DNA of 64,000 nucleotides from Kallotenue papyrolyticum (GTDB lineage Bacteria > Chloroflexota > Chloroflexia > Chloroflexales > Kallotenuaceae), in the NCBI RefSeq assembly GCF_000526415.1, contig NZ_JAGA01000002.1, positions 1,232,001 through 1,296,000 of the forward strand. The letters run 5' to 3'. The notes beneath the pieces were generated by a model. It ran no database searches, was not told the DNA's origin, and saw only the letters and a list, made by a program, of their open reading frames with translations. Position 1 is the first letter of the stretch. The number at the start of each line of letters is the position of its first letter. The translations under genes and the position numbers were made by a program. Below are positions 35,791-43,844 of the stretch, piece after piece.

Positions 35791-35834
35791 GGCGCGCGGG
35801 GCAACCGGTGAGCAGCGCACGGAGTGGGGGATGC

Positions 35835-36155
35835 ATGGCAGCGGATTGGGATCGCGCAGCGGCGCGCGCGCAGTACCGGCGCTTGATGCGGAGCTGGCCG
35901 ATGCGCGTGTTGTATGCCTTGCTCGCGCTGGTGATCCTGTTTGCCTGGGCCTGGAGCATCGCCGCGGCGCTCGCGGCGGATGTCGAGCAGCTGTCGGGGC
36001 ATGACCTCAGCGTACCGGTCGCCCGTTGTGTGGCCTGCCACACCGCCCCTGCGGCGACCGACGGCGTGCCGCGCCTGCGCCATCCGATCACGCCAAGCTG
36101 CGGCTTCTGCCACCGGCAGGGCCTGCCCGAGCGGTTGCCCGCGCCGATGCGTTGA
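35835..36155 (+). CDS. Small membrane-anchored protein with two CxxCH haem-type motifs
   Basis: Protein of 106 residues: basic N-terminus, one membrane helix (about 22-44, VLYALLALVILFAWAWSIAA), then a short exported part with CVACH and CGFCH. The motifs are those of c-type cytochromes, with 31 residues between them and a Pro-rich middle, so it may be a tiny membrane-anchored dihaem protein; zinc binding by the Cys/His pairs is an alternative. GAGTGGGGGATGC precedes the ATG. It lies in the same direction between moeA and mnmE. Confidence 0.6.
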   Translation: MAADWDRAAARAQYRRLMRSWPMRVLYALLALVILFAWAWSIAAALAADVEQLSGHDLSVPVARCVACHTAPAATDGVPRLRHPITPSCGFCHRQGLPERLPAPMR

Positions 36156-36162
36156 ATCACAG

Positions 36163-37530
36163 ATGTTGTACACCGATACCATTGCTGCGATCGCGACGCC
36201 TGTGGGCGAAGGCGGCGTCGGCATCGTGCGCCTGAGCGGCCCCGATGCGCTGGCGATTGCGCGGCGCATCTTCCAGCCGCGCCATGGTGGCGACACCTAC
36301 CGGCCCCAGCTGATGCGCTACGGACGCGTGATCGACGCCGAAGGACGCAGCGTCGATGAGGCGCTGGCGGTCTTTTTCAAAGCGCCGCGCTCCTACACGC
36401 GCGAAGACGTTGTCGAGATCCACTGCCATGGCGGCGCCCTGCCGCTGCGGCGCACGCTGGAGCTGGCCCTGGCCGCCGGCGCGCGGCTGGCCGAGCCGGG
36501 TGAGTTCACCATGCGCGCCTTTTTGAACGGGCGTCTCGATCTGGCGCAGGCGGAAGCGACTCTGGATCTGATCCAGGCGCGCACCGCTACGAGCCTGCAA
36601 CTTGCCCTGGAGCAACTGGGTGGCCGTCTCTCGCGCGAGGTGCGCGCCGCGCGCGAGGCTGCGCTCGGTGCGCTGGCCTACCTGACGGCGCTGGTGGACT
36701 TTCCGGAAGACGACGTACCCGAGCAGGATGTGCTGGAGCCGTTGCGCCAAGCGCGCGCGCAGGTCGCCGCGCTGGTGCGCAGCGCCGACCAAGGCATCCT
36801 GTACCGCTATGGCGCGCGCGCAGTGCTGGTGGGCCGGCCCAACGCCGGCAAATCGAGCCTGCTGAATGCGCTGCTGCGCGTCGAGCGCGCCATCGTCACG
36901 CCGATTGCCGGCACCACGCGCGACACGCTTGAGGAGACTGCCAACCTAGGCGGCGTGCCGGTCGTGCTGATCGATACCGCCGGCATCACCGCAACCGATG
37001 ATCCGGTCGAACGCATCGGCGTGGAGCGCAGCCGGCGGGCGCTGGCCACTGCCGACCTGGTGTTGCTGGTGCTGGATCGCGCCGCGGCGCTCAGCGACGA
37101 GGACATGGCCATCGCCGCACTGACCCATGGCCGACCGACGGTGCTGGTCTTGAACAAGGCCGATCTGCCGCCACAGCTCGACGCGCAGCCACTGATCGCG
37201 GCGCATCCTACGCTGCGCGCCCAGGTGACGGTCTCGGCCACGACGGGCCAGGGCCTGGAGGAGCTGGGCGCGACGGTGGCGCGGGCTTTGCTTGGCGGCA
37301 GCGCGCTGCCGGGCGAAACACTGGTGACCAATCCGCGCCATCGTGATGCGCTCAGCCGGGCACTGGAACAGCTCGACAGCGCGCTGGCTGCGCTGCAGGC
37401 CGGGCTGTCGGTGGATCTGGTGGCCGTGGATGTCGGCGCGGTCGTGCAAGCCCTGGGCGAGGTGACCGGCGAGACGGTGGGCGAGGACCTGCTGACAGCG
37501 ATCTTCAGCCGTTTCTGCATCGGCAAGTAA
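36163..37530 (+). CDS. mnmE: tRNA modification GTPase MnmE
   Basis: GTPase of 455 residues that with MnmG modifies the wobble uridine of tRNAs. The N-terminal tetrahydrofolate-binding domain starts DTIAAIATPVGEGGVGIVR. The G domain shows GRPNAGKSSLLN, GTTRDTLEE, DTAG and NKAD. The helical domain closes with FCIGK, whose Cys is conserved. The ATG at 36163 opens at the family N-terminus; the longer upstream frame overlaps the haem-motif gene and is rejected. The gene ends 71 bp before acylphosphatase. Confidence 0.96.
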   Translation: MLYTDTIAAIATPVGEGGVGIVRLSGPDALAIARRIFQPRHGGDTYRPQLMRYGRVIDAEGRSVDEALAVFFKAPRSYTREDVVEIHCHGGALPLRRTLELALAAGARLAEPGEFTMRAFLNGRLDLAQAEATLDLIQARTATSLQLALEQLGGRLSREVRAAREAALGALAYLTALVDFPEDDVPEQDVLEPLRQARAQVAALVRSADQGILYRYGARAVLVGRPNAGKSSLLNALLRVERAIVTPIAGTTRDTLEETANLGGVPVVLIDTAGITATDDPVERIGVERSRRALATADLVLLVLDRAAALSDEDMAIAALTHGRPTVLVLNKADLPPQLDAQPLIAAHPTLRAQVTVSATTGQGLEELGATVARALLGGSALPGETLVTNPRHRDALSRALEQLDSALAALQAGLSVDLVAVDVGAVVQALGEVTGETVGEDLLTAIFSRFCIGK

Positions 37531-37601
37531 CGCCGGCAGAGCAACAGCGTTGATTCTATACACATCTGCAAATGGCAACAGGGCAACACAAGGGGAGACC
37601 T

Positions 37602-37892
37602 ATGGCAGACAGCCTGGAGCGCGTACGTGCGCACGTGTTCGTTTCCGGACGGGTGCAGGGTGTTAACTTTCGGGCGCATCTACGCGATCAGGCGCGGCGC
37701 GCCGCTGTCGAGGGTTGGGTGCGCAACCTGCCGGATGGACGGGTTGAGGCCGTGTTGGAAGGCACGCGCGCCGCGGTACAGCGCCTGATTAGCTGGTGTT
37801 ATAGCGGCCCGCCCGCCGCGCATGTCGAGCATGTGGAGGTGCAGTGGGAAGCGCCCACCGGGCGCGAGGGCCCCTTCGCGATCAGTTGGTGA
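37602..37892 (+). CDS. Acylphosphatase
   Basis: Small enzyme of 96 residues that hydrolyses acyl phosphates. The family signature is VSGRVQGVNFRAHL with catalytic Arg24, and NLPDGRVEA supplies the Asn. An in-frame start ten codons earlier lacks the AAGGGGAGACCT site that precedes this ATG. Confidence 0.92.
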   Translation: MADSLERVRAHVFVSGRVQGVNFRAHLRDQARRAAVEGWVRNLPDGRVEAVLEGTRAAVQRLISWCYSGPPAAHVEHVEVQWEAPTGREGPFAISW

Positions 37893-37917
37893 GCCCTACC
37901 GGATGGAGCAGGCCTGC

Positions 37918-37943
37918 ACGGCGGAGCCACGACGCTCCGCCGT
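37918..37943. terminator. Bidirectional terminator between acylphosphatase and moaD-moaE
   Basis: ACGGCGGAGC and GCTCCGCCGT form a perfect 10-bp stem with a 6-base loop. Its right arm ends on the stop codon of the moaD-moaE gene. Placed between convergent genes. Confidence 0.7.
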
Positions 37944-38644
37944 TATGCGTCTGGCCGCCGGCTGCGTTCGTGTTCGCTGCCGACCCATTCGGCGCTGCCG
38001 TCGGCCCACACTTCGCGTTTCCAGATCGGCGCGACCTCCTTGATGCGATCCATCAGGTAGGCCGCGGCTTCAAAGGCGGCCCGACGATGCGGTGCGGCGA
38101 CCGCCACCACCACCGCGGTCTCGCCGATCTGCAGGCGGCCAATGCGATGGTGGATCGCCACGCGACCGATCGGCCAGCGTGCGCGTGCCTCTTCGGCCAG
38201 CGCGCGCAGCACCGGCACGGCCATGCTGGCGTAGGCCTCGTACTCCAGGTGATCGGTGGCGCGGCCTGCGAAGTTGTTGCGCACCACGCCGCTGAAGACC
38301 ACCACCGCGCCATCCTGTGGCGTGTGCACCGCGCGGCGCAGCGCCGTCTCATCCAGCGGCTCGCTGCGGATCGCGAACAGCTCCTCCTCGGGCAGGGCCG
38401 CCCCGCCGCTCACCGGCGGGATAAAGGCAACCTCATCGCCGTCTTGCAGCACGGTCGCCGGATCGGCATAGGCTTCGTTGCGCGCGTACAGGATGCTGCG
38501 CGTCGCCGGCGCGAGCGCCGGATACTGCGCGCACAGGCGCTGCCAGAGCTCGCCCAGCGTGGTACCCGCCGGCGCCTCCAGCTCCAGCTCGGGCGTGCCG
38601 ACGATGTCGCGATGCAGCGCAAACAAACGTACTCTCACCTTCAT
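37943..38644 (-). CDS. Fused MoaD-MoaE molybdopterin synthase
   Basis: Protein of 233 residues joining both subunits of molybdopterin synthase. Residues 1-81 are MoaD: a ubiquitin-like fold (MKVRVRLFALHRDIVG) ending in DGDEVAFIPPVSGG, with the Gly-Gly tail at 80-81. Residues about 90-233 are MoaE (VVVFSGVVRNNF, YEAYASMA, HRIGRLQIGETAVVVAVAAPHR, IWKREVW). The Gly-Gly needed for the thiocarboxylate is internal, so cleavage after it would be needed for normal chemistry, as known for mycobacterial MoaX. It follows hisF by 5 bp. Confidence 0.93.
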   Translation of the reverse strand: MKVRVRLFALHRDIVGTPELELEAPAGTTLGELWQRLCAQYPALAPATRSILYARNEAYADPATVLQDGDEVAFIPPVSGGAALPEEELFAIRSEPLDETALRRAVHTPQDGAVVVFSGVVRNNFAGRATDHLEYEAYASMAVPVLRALAEEARARWPIGRVAIHHRIGRLQIGETAVVVAVAAPHRRAAFEAAAYLMDRIKEVAPIWKREVWADGSAEWVGSEHERSRRPDA

Positions 38645-38649
38645 GCGCG

Positions 38650-39429
38650 TCAGACCTTGCGCACGGGCACACCATGCGCAGCGAAAAAGTCCTTGACCTG
38701 CCGGATCGAGTAGGTGCCGAAGTGGAAGATCGACGCGGCCAGTGCCGCGTCGGCTTTGCCCAGGGTCACCGCTTCGAGCAGGTGCTGGAGGGTGCCCGCG
38801 CCACCCGAGGCGATCACCGGCACCGGTACCGCCTCGGCCACGGCGCGCAGCAGTTCCAGATCATAGCCGGCGCGCGTGCCGTCGGCATCGATGCTGTTGA
38901 TCACGATCTCGCCCGCGCCGCGCTCAGCACCTTCGCGCGCCCAGGCGATGGCATCCTTGCCGGTAGGACGTCCGCCGCCGCCGGTGTGCGTGAACACCTC
39001 CCAGCGCGGCGGCTGCCCTGCTGCGCTGACGCGCCTGGCATCGATCGACAGCACGATGCACTGGCTGCCGAAGCGTTGCGCGCCCTCCTCGATCAGCGCC
39101 GGATTGAGCACTGCCGCAGTGTTGATCGAGACTTTATCCGCGCCGGCGCGCAGCATACGGTACATATCCTCCACACTGCGGATGCCGCCGCCGACCGTCA
39201 GCGGGATGAAGACCTGCGCGGCAGTGCGTTCGACCACCTCGGCGATGATCGCGCGGTTCTCGAACGAAGCCGTGATGTCATAGAAGACCAGCTCGTCGGC
39301 GCCTTCCTGGTCGTAGAGCGCGGCCAGCGCCACCGGATCGCCCGCGTCAATGTGATCGACGAAGGTAACGCCCTTGACCACGCGTCCGTTTTTGACATCC
39401 AGGCAGGGAATGATGCGCCGTGTCAGCAT
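38650..39429 (-). CDS. hisF: Imidazole glycerol phosphate synthase, cyclase subunit
   Basis: TIM-barrel enzyme of 259 residues. It begins [20 protein letters not shown], contains [26 protein letters not shown] and ASGGAG, with catalytic Asp residues in CLDV and SIDADG. It uses ammonia from HisH. Between the coiled-coil gene and the moaD-moaE fusion. Confidence 0.96.
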   Translation of the reverse strand: MLTRRIIPCLDVKNGRVVKGVTFVDHIDAGDPVALAALYDQEGADELVFYDITASFENRAIIAEVVERTAAQVFIPLTVGGGIRSVEDMYRMLRAGADKVSINTAAVLNPALIEEGAQRFGSQCIVLSIDARRVSAAGQPPRWEVFTHTGGGGRPTGKDAIAWAREGAERGAGEIVINSIDADGTRAGYDLELLRAVAEAVPVPVIASGGAGTLQHLLEAVTLGKADAALAASIFHFGTYSIRQVKDFFAAHGVPVRKV

Positions 39430-39438
39430 GGCTGCCTC

Positions 39439-40542
39439 TCAGCTCGTCTGCGCGTCGCGCTGTTCGACCGCTGCTGCGCGCCGCGCCTCCAGCAGAGCGC
39501 GCCAGGTCTCGCTGAGGCGCTCCAGCATCTGATCTTCCTGCGTTTCCAGCGCGGCCAGCCGCGTCTCATGCCGTTGCAGCAAGAGCTCCAGACGATTGGC
39601 AACGCGCGTGAGACGGCCCTCCTCCTCGCGACACCAGGCATCGATGCGCTCCAACCAGCCGGTCAGATGGCGCAGGTGCTCCTCGTCGGCGTTGTGCAGA
39701 TCGGTGAGGCGCTCCTCGTTCTGGTGGCGCAACTCTTCGAGCCGTTCCTGGCTCATCATGAAGCGCTCGGTGCTGAGCAGCTCCACGCGTCGGATCTCAT
39801 CGCGCAGTTCGGGCAGGCGTTGGTTGATGCTCTCGAGCTCGGCGGGCAGACGTTGCAGGTGCTCCTGCGTGTGCTTGCTCCACTCCTCCAGGCGTTTCAG
39901 GCGTGCCAGTGGCTCTTCCATGGCCGCGCGCGCGTCGGAGACAAGCTGTTGGGCTTCCACCGCCTGACGGCGCAGCGTCTGCTTTTCGGCCTTGATCTCA
40001 TCGGCCTGGCGGCGCAGCTCCTCGAACAAGTCGCTGTCGGTCAGGCGCAACTGTTCAAGCTGGGTGAGCGTCTGGCGATGGCGCTCGTCGGCGTTGAGCA
40101 ACTGCGCGCTCTGCTCGCGCATGCGCTGTTCCAGCTCGTCAACGCGCGTGAAGAGCGGTGCGAGCTGCTCGCGATCGCTGCGCCGTGACTCGCCGAGCTG
40201 GTGGATGGCCGCCTGCAGCTCGCGTACCGGCTTGACCGACTCTTCGGCGCGCAACAGCGCCTGCGCCACGTCGCGCCGCAGGTTGGAGAGCTCGCGCTTG
40301 TAGGCCTCCAGCACCACCTGCTGCTCCTGGGCCTGCCGTTCGATCAGCCCCTGCAGTTGCGCGTTCTGCGCTTCGACCCGGCGTACCTGTTCCACGGCCC
40401 AGGCGTATTTGTTGTTTTGTTCTTTCAGCAGCCGTCGCAGTTCGTCGATCTGGTTCTGGAGATGGATCAGTTGCGATTGTTCCTGGACGCGCAACTGTTC
40501 GTCGTCGTACCGGGAGGTGATGCCTGGCTTTTTCGATGTCAT
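39439..40542 (-). CDS. Coiled-coil protein of unknown function in the his cluster
   Basis: Protein of 367 residues, rich in Glu, Gln, Arg and Leu, with heptad patterns over nearly its whole length (for example LIHLQNQIDELRRLLKEQNN near the start). No signal peptide, membrane helix, Cys pair or catalytic motif is seen. The start MTSKKPGITSRYDDEQ is followed by the coil. It sits between hisA (upstream, 29 bp) and hisF (downstream, 9 bp) in the same transcript, so it is expressed with histidine synthesis genes, but nothing shows a link to that pathway. I do not recognise a family. Confidence 0.75.
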   Translation of the reverse strand: MTSKKPGITSRYDDEQLRVQEQSQLIHLQNQIDELRRLLKEQNNKYAWAVEQVRRVEAQNAQLQGLIERQAQEQQVVLEAYKRELSNLRRDVAQALLRAEESVKPVRELQAAIHQLGESRRSDREQLAPLFTRVDELEQRMREQSAQLLNADERHRQTLTQLEQLRLTDSDLFEELRRQADEIKAEKQTLRRQAVEAQQLVSDARAAMEEPLARLKRLEEWSKHTQEHLQRLPAELESINQRLPELRDEIRRVELLSTERFMMSQERLEELRHQNEERLTDLHNADEEHLRHLTGWLERIDAWCREEEGRLTRVANRLELLLQRHETRLAALETQEDQMLERLSETWRALLEARRAAAVEQRDAQTS

Positions 40543-40571
40543 ACCCGCCTCGTTGCTTGTGCGACGCGCGC

Positions 40572-41315
40572 TCAGCCGACGTTGTGCTGCAGCCGGCGCA
40601 CCGCCTCGAGCGCGCGCGGCAGGTCCACACTGCCGGTGTACAGAGCGCGCCCGACGATCGCGCCGGCTGCGCCTACCCGCGCCAGGGCCAGGAGATCATC
40701 CACCGTGGAGACGCCGCCCGAGGCGATAATCGCCGGCCCGCCCGCGCGTACCAGCGCCTCCACTGCGGCGACGTTGGGCCCCTGCAAGGTGCCGTCGCGG
40801 GCGATGTCGGTGTAGATGATGCGCTGGACGCCCAACGCGCCCATGCGCCGCACCAACTCGTCGGCGCGCATCTGCGAGGTTTCGGTCCAACCCGCCGTGG
40901 CGACCCAGCCGTCGCGCGCGTCCACGCCCACCACAATGCGCTCGCCATAACTGGCCACCAGCCGGCCGATCAGGCCGGGATCGCGCAGCGCTGCCGTGCC
41001 GAGCACCACGCGCGCGACGCCCAGGTTGATCGCTGCCTCGACCGCCGCCTGATCGCGCAGCCCACCTCCGAGCTGCACGGGAATGTTGACCGCGCGTACG
41101 ATCGCAAACACGATCGGTGCGTTGATCGGACGGCCCGCTTTGGCGCCATCCAGATCGACGACATGCACCTGCTGCGCGCCCAGCTCGGCCCAGCGCTGCG
41201 CAACGGCGACCGGATCGCGGTCGTACACGGTGATCTGTTGGTAATCCCCCTGATAGAGCCGCACGCAGCGGCCATCTTTGATGTCAATGGCGGGGATGAT
41301 CGCAAAATCGCTCAT
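40572..41315 (-). CDS. hisA: Phosphoribosylformimino-5-aminoimidazole carboxamide ribotide isomerase
   Basis: TIM-barrel isomerase of 247 residues acting just before HisHF. It begins FAIIPAIDIKDGRCVRLYQGDY, with catalytic Asp in AIDIKDG and a second in DIARDGT, and has GGGLRD and ASGGVS phosphate loops. First gene of the hisA-coil-hisF-moaDE unit. A 145-bp stretch upstream shows no clear promoter. Confidence 0.95.
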   Translation of the reverse strand: MSDFAIIPAIDIKDGRCVRLYQGDYQQITVYDRDPVAVAQRWAELGAQQVHVVDLDGAKAGRPINAPIVFAIVRAVNIPVQLGGGLRDQAAVEAAINLGVARVVLGTAALRDPGLIGRLVASYGERIVVGVDARDGWVATAGWTETSQMRADELVRRMGALGVQRIIYTDIARDGTLQGPNVAAVEALVRAGGPAIIASGGVSTVDDLLALARVGAAGAIVGRALYTGSVDLPRALEAVRRLQHNVG

Positions 41316-41460
41316 ACATTCTGGTTGTCACAGACGCTATCGGTCCGCGCCGCCGGCGACCGCCGTTGTCGCGCGCGTCGGGACGCGTTCGGCCGGGCAT
41401 CGCTCGTTGATGCCGCGCATGTTGCAGCAGATGATACCGCATTCTGCGCCAGGTTGCACC

Positions 41461-42291
41461 TCATGTGTGGCGCGTGGCCCGACGGTCGTCGCTCCCCAGC
41501 GGACGACACTGCCCGCATGGCTGGAGGCCCGTCGCCAGCGCCTCCTGGGCTGAGCGCAACGGCAGAACGTGCTCGGCGCGGCGATGCATACCGCCGCAGG
41601 TGGGCAGGCAAAAGGTGCGCGCCTGCGGATCGCCCAAAAAACGCACGCCGGCGCGTCCCAGGCGCTCCAGCACGCCCGGCGCAGCGCCTTCCCACTCCAG
41701 GACGGCGCGTTTCACAGCGCTGCCGAAGATGTAGTTGCCGATCTGTCCGTCGCTGCGCACCACGCGATGGCAGGGGATCAGCAGGGGCACGGGGTTGTGG
41801 GCCAGGGCGCTGCCAACGGCGCGCACCGCATGCGGATGGCCGATCTCGCGGGCGATCCAGGCGTAGGGCCGCACCTCGCCGGGCGGGATCTCCAGCGCTT
41901 TGAGCAGCACGGCGCGCTCGAAGGGGGTGAGCGTGCGGAGATCGAGCGGCAGCGGCGAGGCACCCTCGCCATGCAGCCGCGCCAGCACCGCAGCGTGCAG
42001 CGCCGGTGGGAGTGCGTCAACCGCCTGGAGTGGACGGCGGAAGCGGCGGCGAAAGGCGCGTTCGAAGGCGCGCGGTTCGTCGGCGCGCAGCACAAAGGCA
42101 ATGCCCTGCGCGTTGTAGGCCACGTACACCGTCCCGATCGGCGCGTCGAGCGGTGCGTAGGCGTCCGCCGGTCCGAGCGCGGCCTGGATGCCGGCCAACA
42201 GACCGGGTGGCGCCGCTGCGGCGGAGCTCTGGCGCAGCGCGGCCACCAGCCGCCGCGCCGGGCGAAGTGTTGGTTGCTGCTGATCGTTCAT
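41461..42291 (-). CDS. Ogt-type methylguanine methyltransferase with C-terminal Ada-like Cys4 domain
   Basis: DNA repair protein of 276 residues. The Ogt part spans about 50-205: an N-lobe (PIGTVYVAYN) and the active site IPCHRVV with acceptor Cys174, preceded by the recognition-helix Arg region. Residues 226-264 read as an Ada metal-binding domain: FCxPxC (Cys228, Cys232), 26 residues, PCxxC (Cys259, Cys262), the same spacing as in E. coli Ada, where this domain is N-terminal and takes methyl groups from phosphotriesters. No AraC helix-turn-helix is present. The ATG overlaps the ECF sigma stop (ATGA), so the two are coupled. Confidence 0.85.
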   Translation of the reverse strand: MNDQQQPTLRPARRLVAALRQSSAAAAPPGLLAGIQAALGPADAYAPLDAPIGTVYVAYNAQGIAFVLRADEPRAFERAFRRRFRRPLQAVDALPPALHAAVLARLHGEGASPLPLDLRTLTPFERAVLLKALEIPPGEVRPYAWIAREIGHPHAVRAVGSALAHNPVPLLIPCHRVVRSDGQIGNYIFGSAVKRAVLEWEGAAPGVLERLGRAGVRFLGDPQARTFCLPTCGGMHRRAEHVLPLRSAQEALATGLQPCGQCRPLGSDDRRATRHT

Positions 42292-42881
42292 GGCTCCTCC
42301 TGAGGCCAATGGCCATCCAGCGCGGCGCGCAGCAGGCGGGCTCCCCGGTGCACGTGGGATTTGATCGTGCCGACGGGTTGTTCAAGCAGCGCGGCCAGCT
42401 CGGGATAGCTCAAGCCCTCGATGTGCCGCAACACCAGCGCGGTTCGGTAGCGCTCCGGCAGCGCAGCCAGGCTCAGATTGAGCATGCGCTCCCATTCACT
42501 GCGTTCAACCACACGCTCGGGTTGGTGGTGGGCGCCGGCGGCGATGACGGGTGCGCCCTGTGCATCCAGCCGGCTCATCGGCAGATGCCGGCCGCGCCGG
42601 CGGTTGCGCACCACGTTGAGCGTGATGCGGTAGAGCCAGGGGCGCAGCATCAGCGTCCGAATGCGCTCAGGCGTGTAGCCGCACAGGGCGCGGTAGGCGC
42701 GCACGAAGCTATCCTGGGTGACCTCCTCCGCGTCCTGTGCATTGCCGCAGAGACGCAGCGCAAAGCGGTAGAGGCGATCCTGGAAGCACAGCACGAGCTG
42801 CTCGAACGCGCCGTCCAGATCCTCGGCCAGCGCGTGCGGCAGCATTGCTTCGGTGAGCGCGGCGGTGGTGTGTGAGGCCAT
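42288..42881 (-). CDS. ECF RNA polymerase sigma factor
   Basis: Sigma-70 family regulator of 197 residues. Region 2 reads FRFALRLCGNAQDAEEVTQD (abridged) with RLYR before it; region 4 reads LPERYRTALVLRHIEGLSYPELA followed by GTIKSHVHRG. The ATG at 42881 has GAGGAGGGC upstream; a longer frame to 43121 lacks a site and covers a small membrane-protein frame. No classical anti-sigma gene is adjacent; a 37-codon membrane peptide frame lies 7 bp upstream and the methyltransferase gene overlaps its stop, suggesting control of an alkylation response. Confidence 0.9.
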   Translation of the reverse strand: MASHTTAALTEAMLPHALAEDLDGAFEQLVLCFQDRLYRFALRLCGNAQDAEEVTQDSFVRAYRALCGYTPERIRTLMLRPWLYRITLNVVRNRRRGRHLPMSRLDAQGAPVIAAGAHHQPERVVERSEWERMLNLSLAALPERYRTALVLRHIEGLSYPELAALLEQPVGTIKSHVHRGARLLRAALDGHWPQEEP

Positions 42882-42888
42882 GCCCTCC

Positions 42889-43002
42889 TCAGCGGTGCAG
42901 TGACCAATCATTCCCGTCGGCGCTATCCACGCCCCAGCGTAGGGCTGCCAGGCCCAGCCCAAGCAGCGCGCCCAACCCAACCAGCAGGAGCAGCAGTTCC
43001 AT
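42889..43002 (-). CDS. Candidate 37-residue single-pass membrane peptide
   Basis: Short frame beginning MELLLLLVGLGALLGLG, one strongly hydrophobic helix, then a hydrophilic tail (VDSADGNDWSLHR). GGAGGG lies before the ATG, and the stop is 7 bases before the ECF sigma ATG. Could be a small regulator of the sigma factor or a translated leader. Leu/Gly-rich content in GC-rich DNA makes chance a real alternative. Confidence 0.45.
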   Translation of the reverse strand: MELLLLLVGLGALLGLGLAALRWGVDSADGNDWSLHR

Positions 43003-43022
43003 GGCGCCCTCCGGTGATCTCC

Positions 43023-43044
43023 TGTCGGGCCCGCACGCCCGACA
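43023..43044 (-). terminator. Hairpin between the yebC-ruvC unit and the sigma factor unit
   Basis: TGTCGGGC and GCCCGACA form a perfect 8-bp stem with a 6-base loop, just before the small membrane-peptide frame. It could end transcription from the upstream unit or act as a leader structure. No T-run. Confidence 0.45.
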
Positions 43045-43117
43045 TGCCATAGAACACGGCAGGACCGGCAATGGTTGCAGACGGGTTGTGGCGCATCGGC
43101 GCAGTGGTTGCCGACCT

Positions 43118-43828
43118 TCAAGCGTCGGTCACCAGGCGCAGGCCCAGGCGTTCCAGCACGGCGGCGACCTGTGCCAGCACCGGCGGCGCAAACGACCAGC
43201 GCTCGGCGTCTTCCACGGCCAGCCGATCGAGCAGATCGCGGTGGGGGGGTGGCAGGATCGCCTGCCGCTGCGGCACCAGCACCAGATCGCCCTGCTGCGT
43301 TGCATGCAGCGCTCGCAGGCCGTGCTGGCCGGCAATCTGGCTGTAGGCATGCAGCAACGCATCGGTTTCGCTGACCGGCAGCAGATTGATGGCGCCGGTC
43401 GCCGTGCGCGCCGTGAGGTAGTAGTCGGCATGGCCTCGGCTTTTGCGCCGCCGGACGGCGATATCGGCGGGCAGGCGCACAGCCGGACGGCCCTGGTGTT
43501 CGCTCGCTGCGAGCTCGCGCCAGTGCAGCGTCGCCGCGTCAAAGACCGCAAAGCGCTCGCGCGGCGCGAGCAGCCGCACGCCCTCCGCTCCGGGCGCCGG
43601 CACGCTGCGCAACGCCGGGAGCGCCGCGATGCGGTCGGCCAGGGTGCGCACGTTGAAGCCGCGTTCGCGCAGCCGGGCGATCAGGCCTGCACGGCGCCAG
43701 GTGCCCAACTCAAAGAAGCGCCCGACGGTCACGCCCTCGCCTTTGAGCCAGGGCCGCACCTTATCGTTGTTGATCACAAAGCGGTCGGGCCGCACTTCAT
43801 CCAGATCGGGAGCTTGCCAGTGTGCCAT
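43118..43828 (-). CDS. Hypothetical protein, unrecognised
   Basis: Protein of 236 residues with no signal peptide or membrane helix. It begins MAHWQAPDLDEVRPDRFVIN, with a basic, helical N-terminal third (KVRPWLKGEGVTVGRFFELG) and a more mixed C-terminal half (YYLTARTATGAINLLP). I see no catalytic motif. It starts 16 bp after the ruvC stop and is the last gene of the yebC-ruvC unit, so a link to DNA repair is possible but unproven. Confidence 0.7.
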   Translation of the reverse strand: MAHWQAPDLDEVRPDRFVINNDKVRPWLKGEGVTVGRFFELGTWRRAGLIARLRERGFNVRTLADRIAALPALRSVPAPGAEGVRLLAPRERFAVFDAATLHWRELAASEHQGRPAVRLPADIAVRRRKSRGHADYYLTARTATGAINLLPVSETDALLHAYSQIAGQHGLRALHATQQGDLVLVPQRQAILPPPHRDLLDRLAVEDAERWSFAPPVLAQVAAVLERLGLRLVTDA

Positions 43829-43844
43829 ACGCGGGTGGGGAGCG

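Noticed and set aside
42882-43121. Longer start for the ECF sigma factor
   Set aside because: The added residues are Cys/Trp/Arg-rich and unlike sigma factors; the ATG at 42881 has GAGGAGGGC before it.
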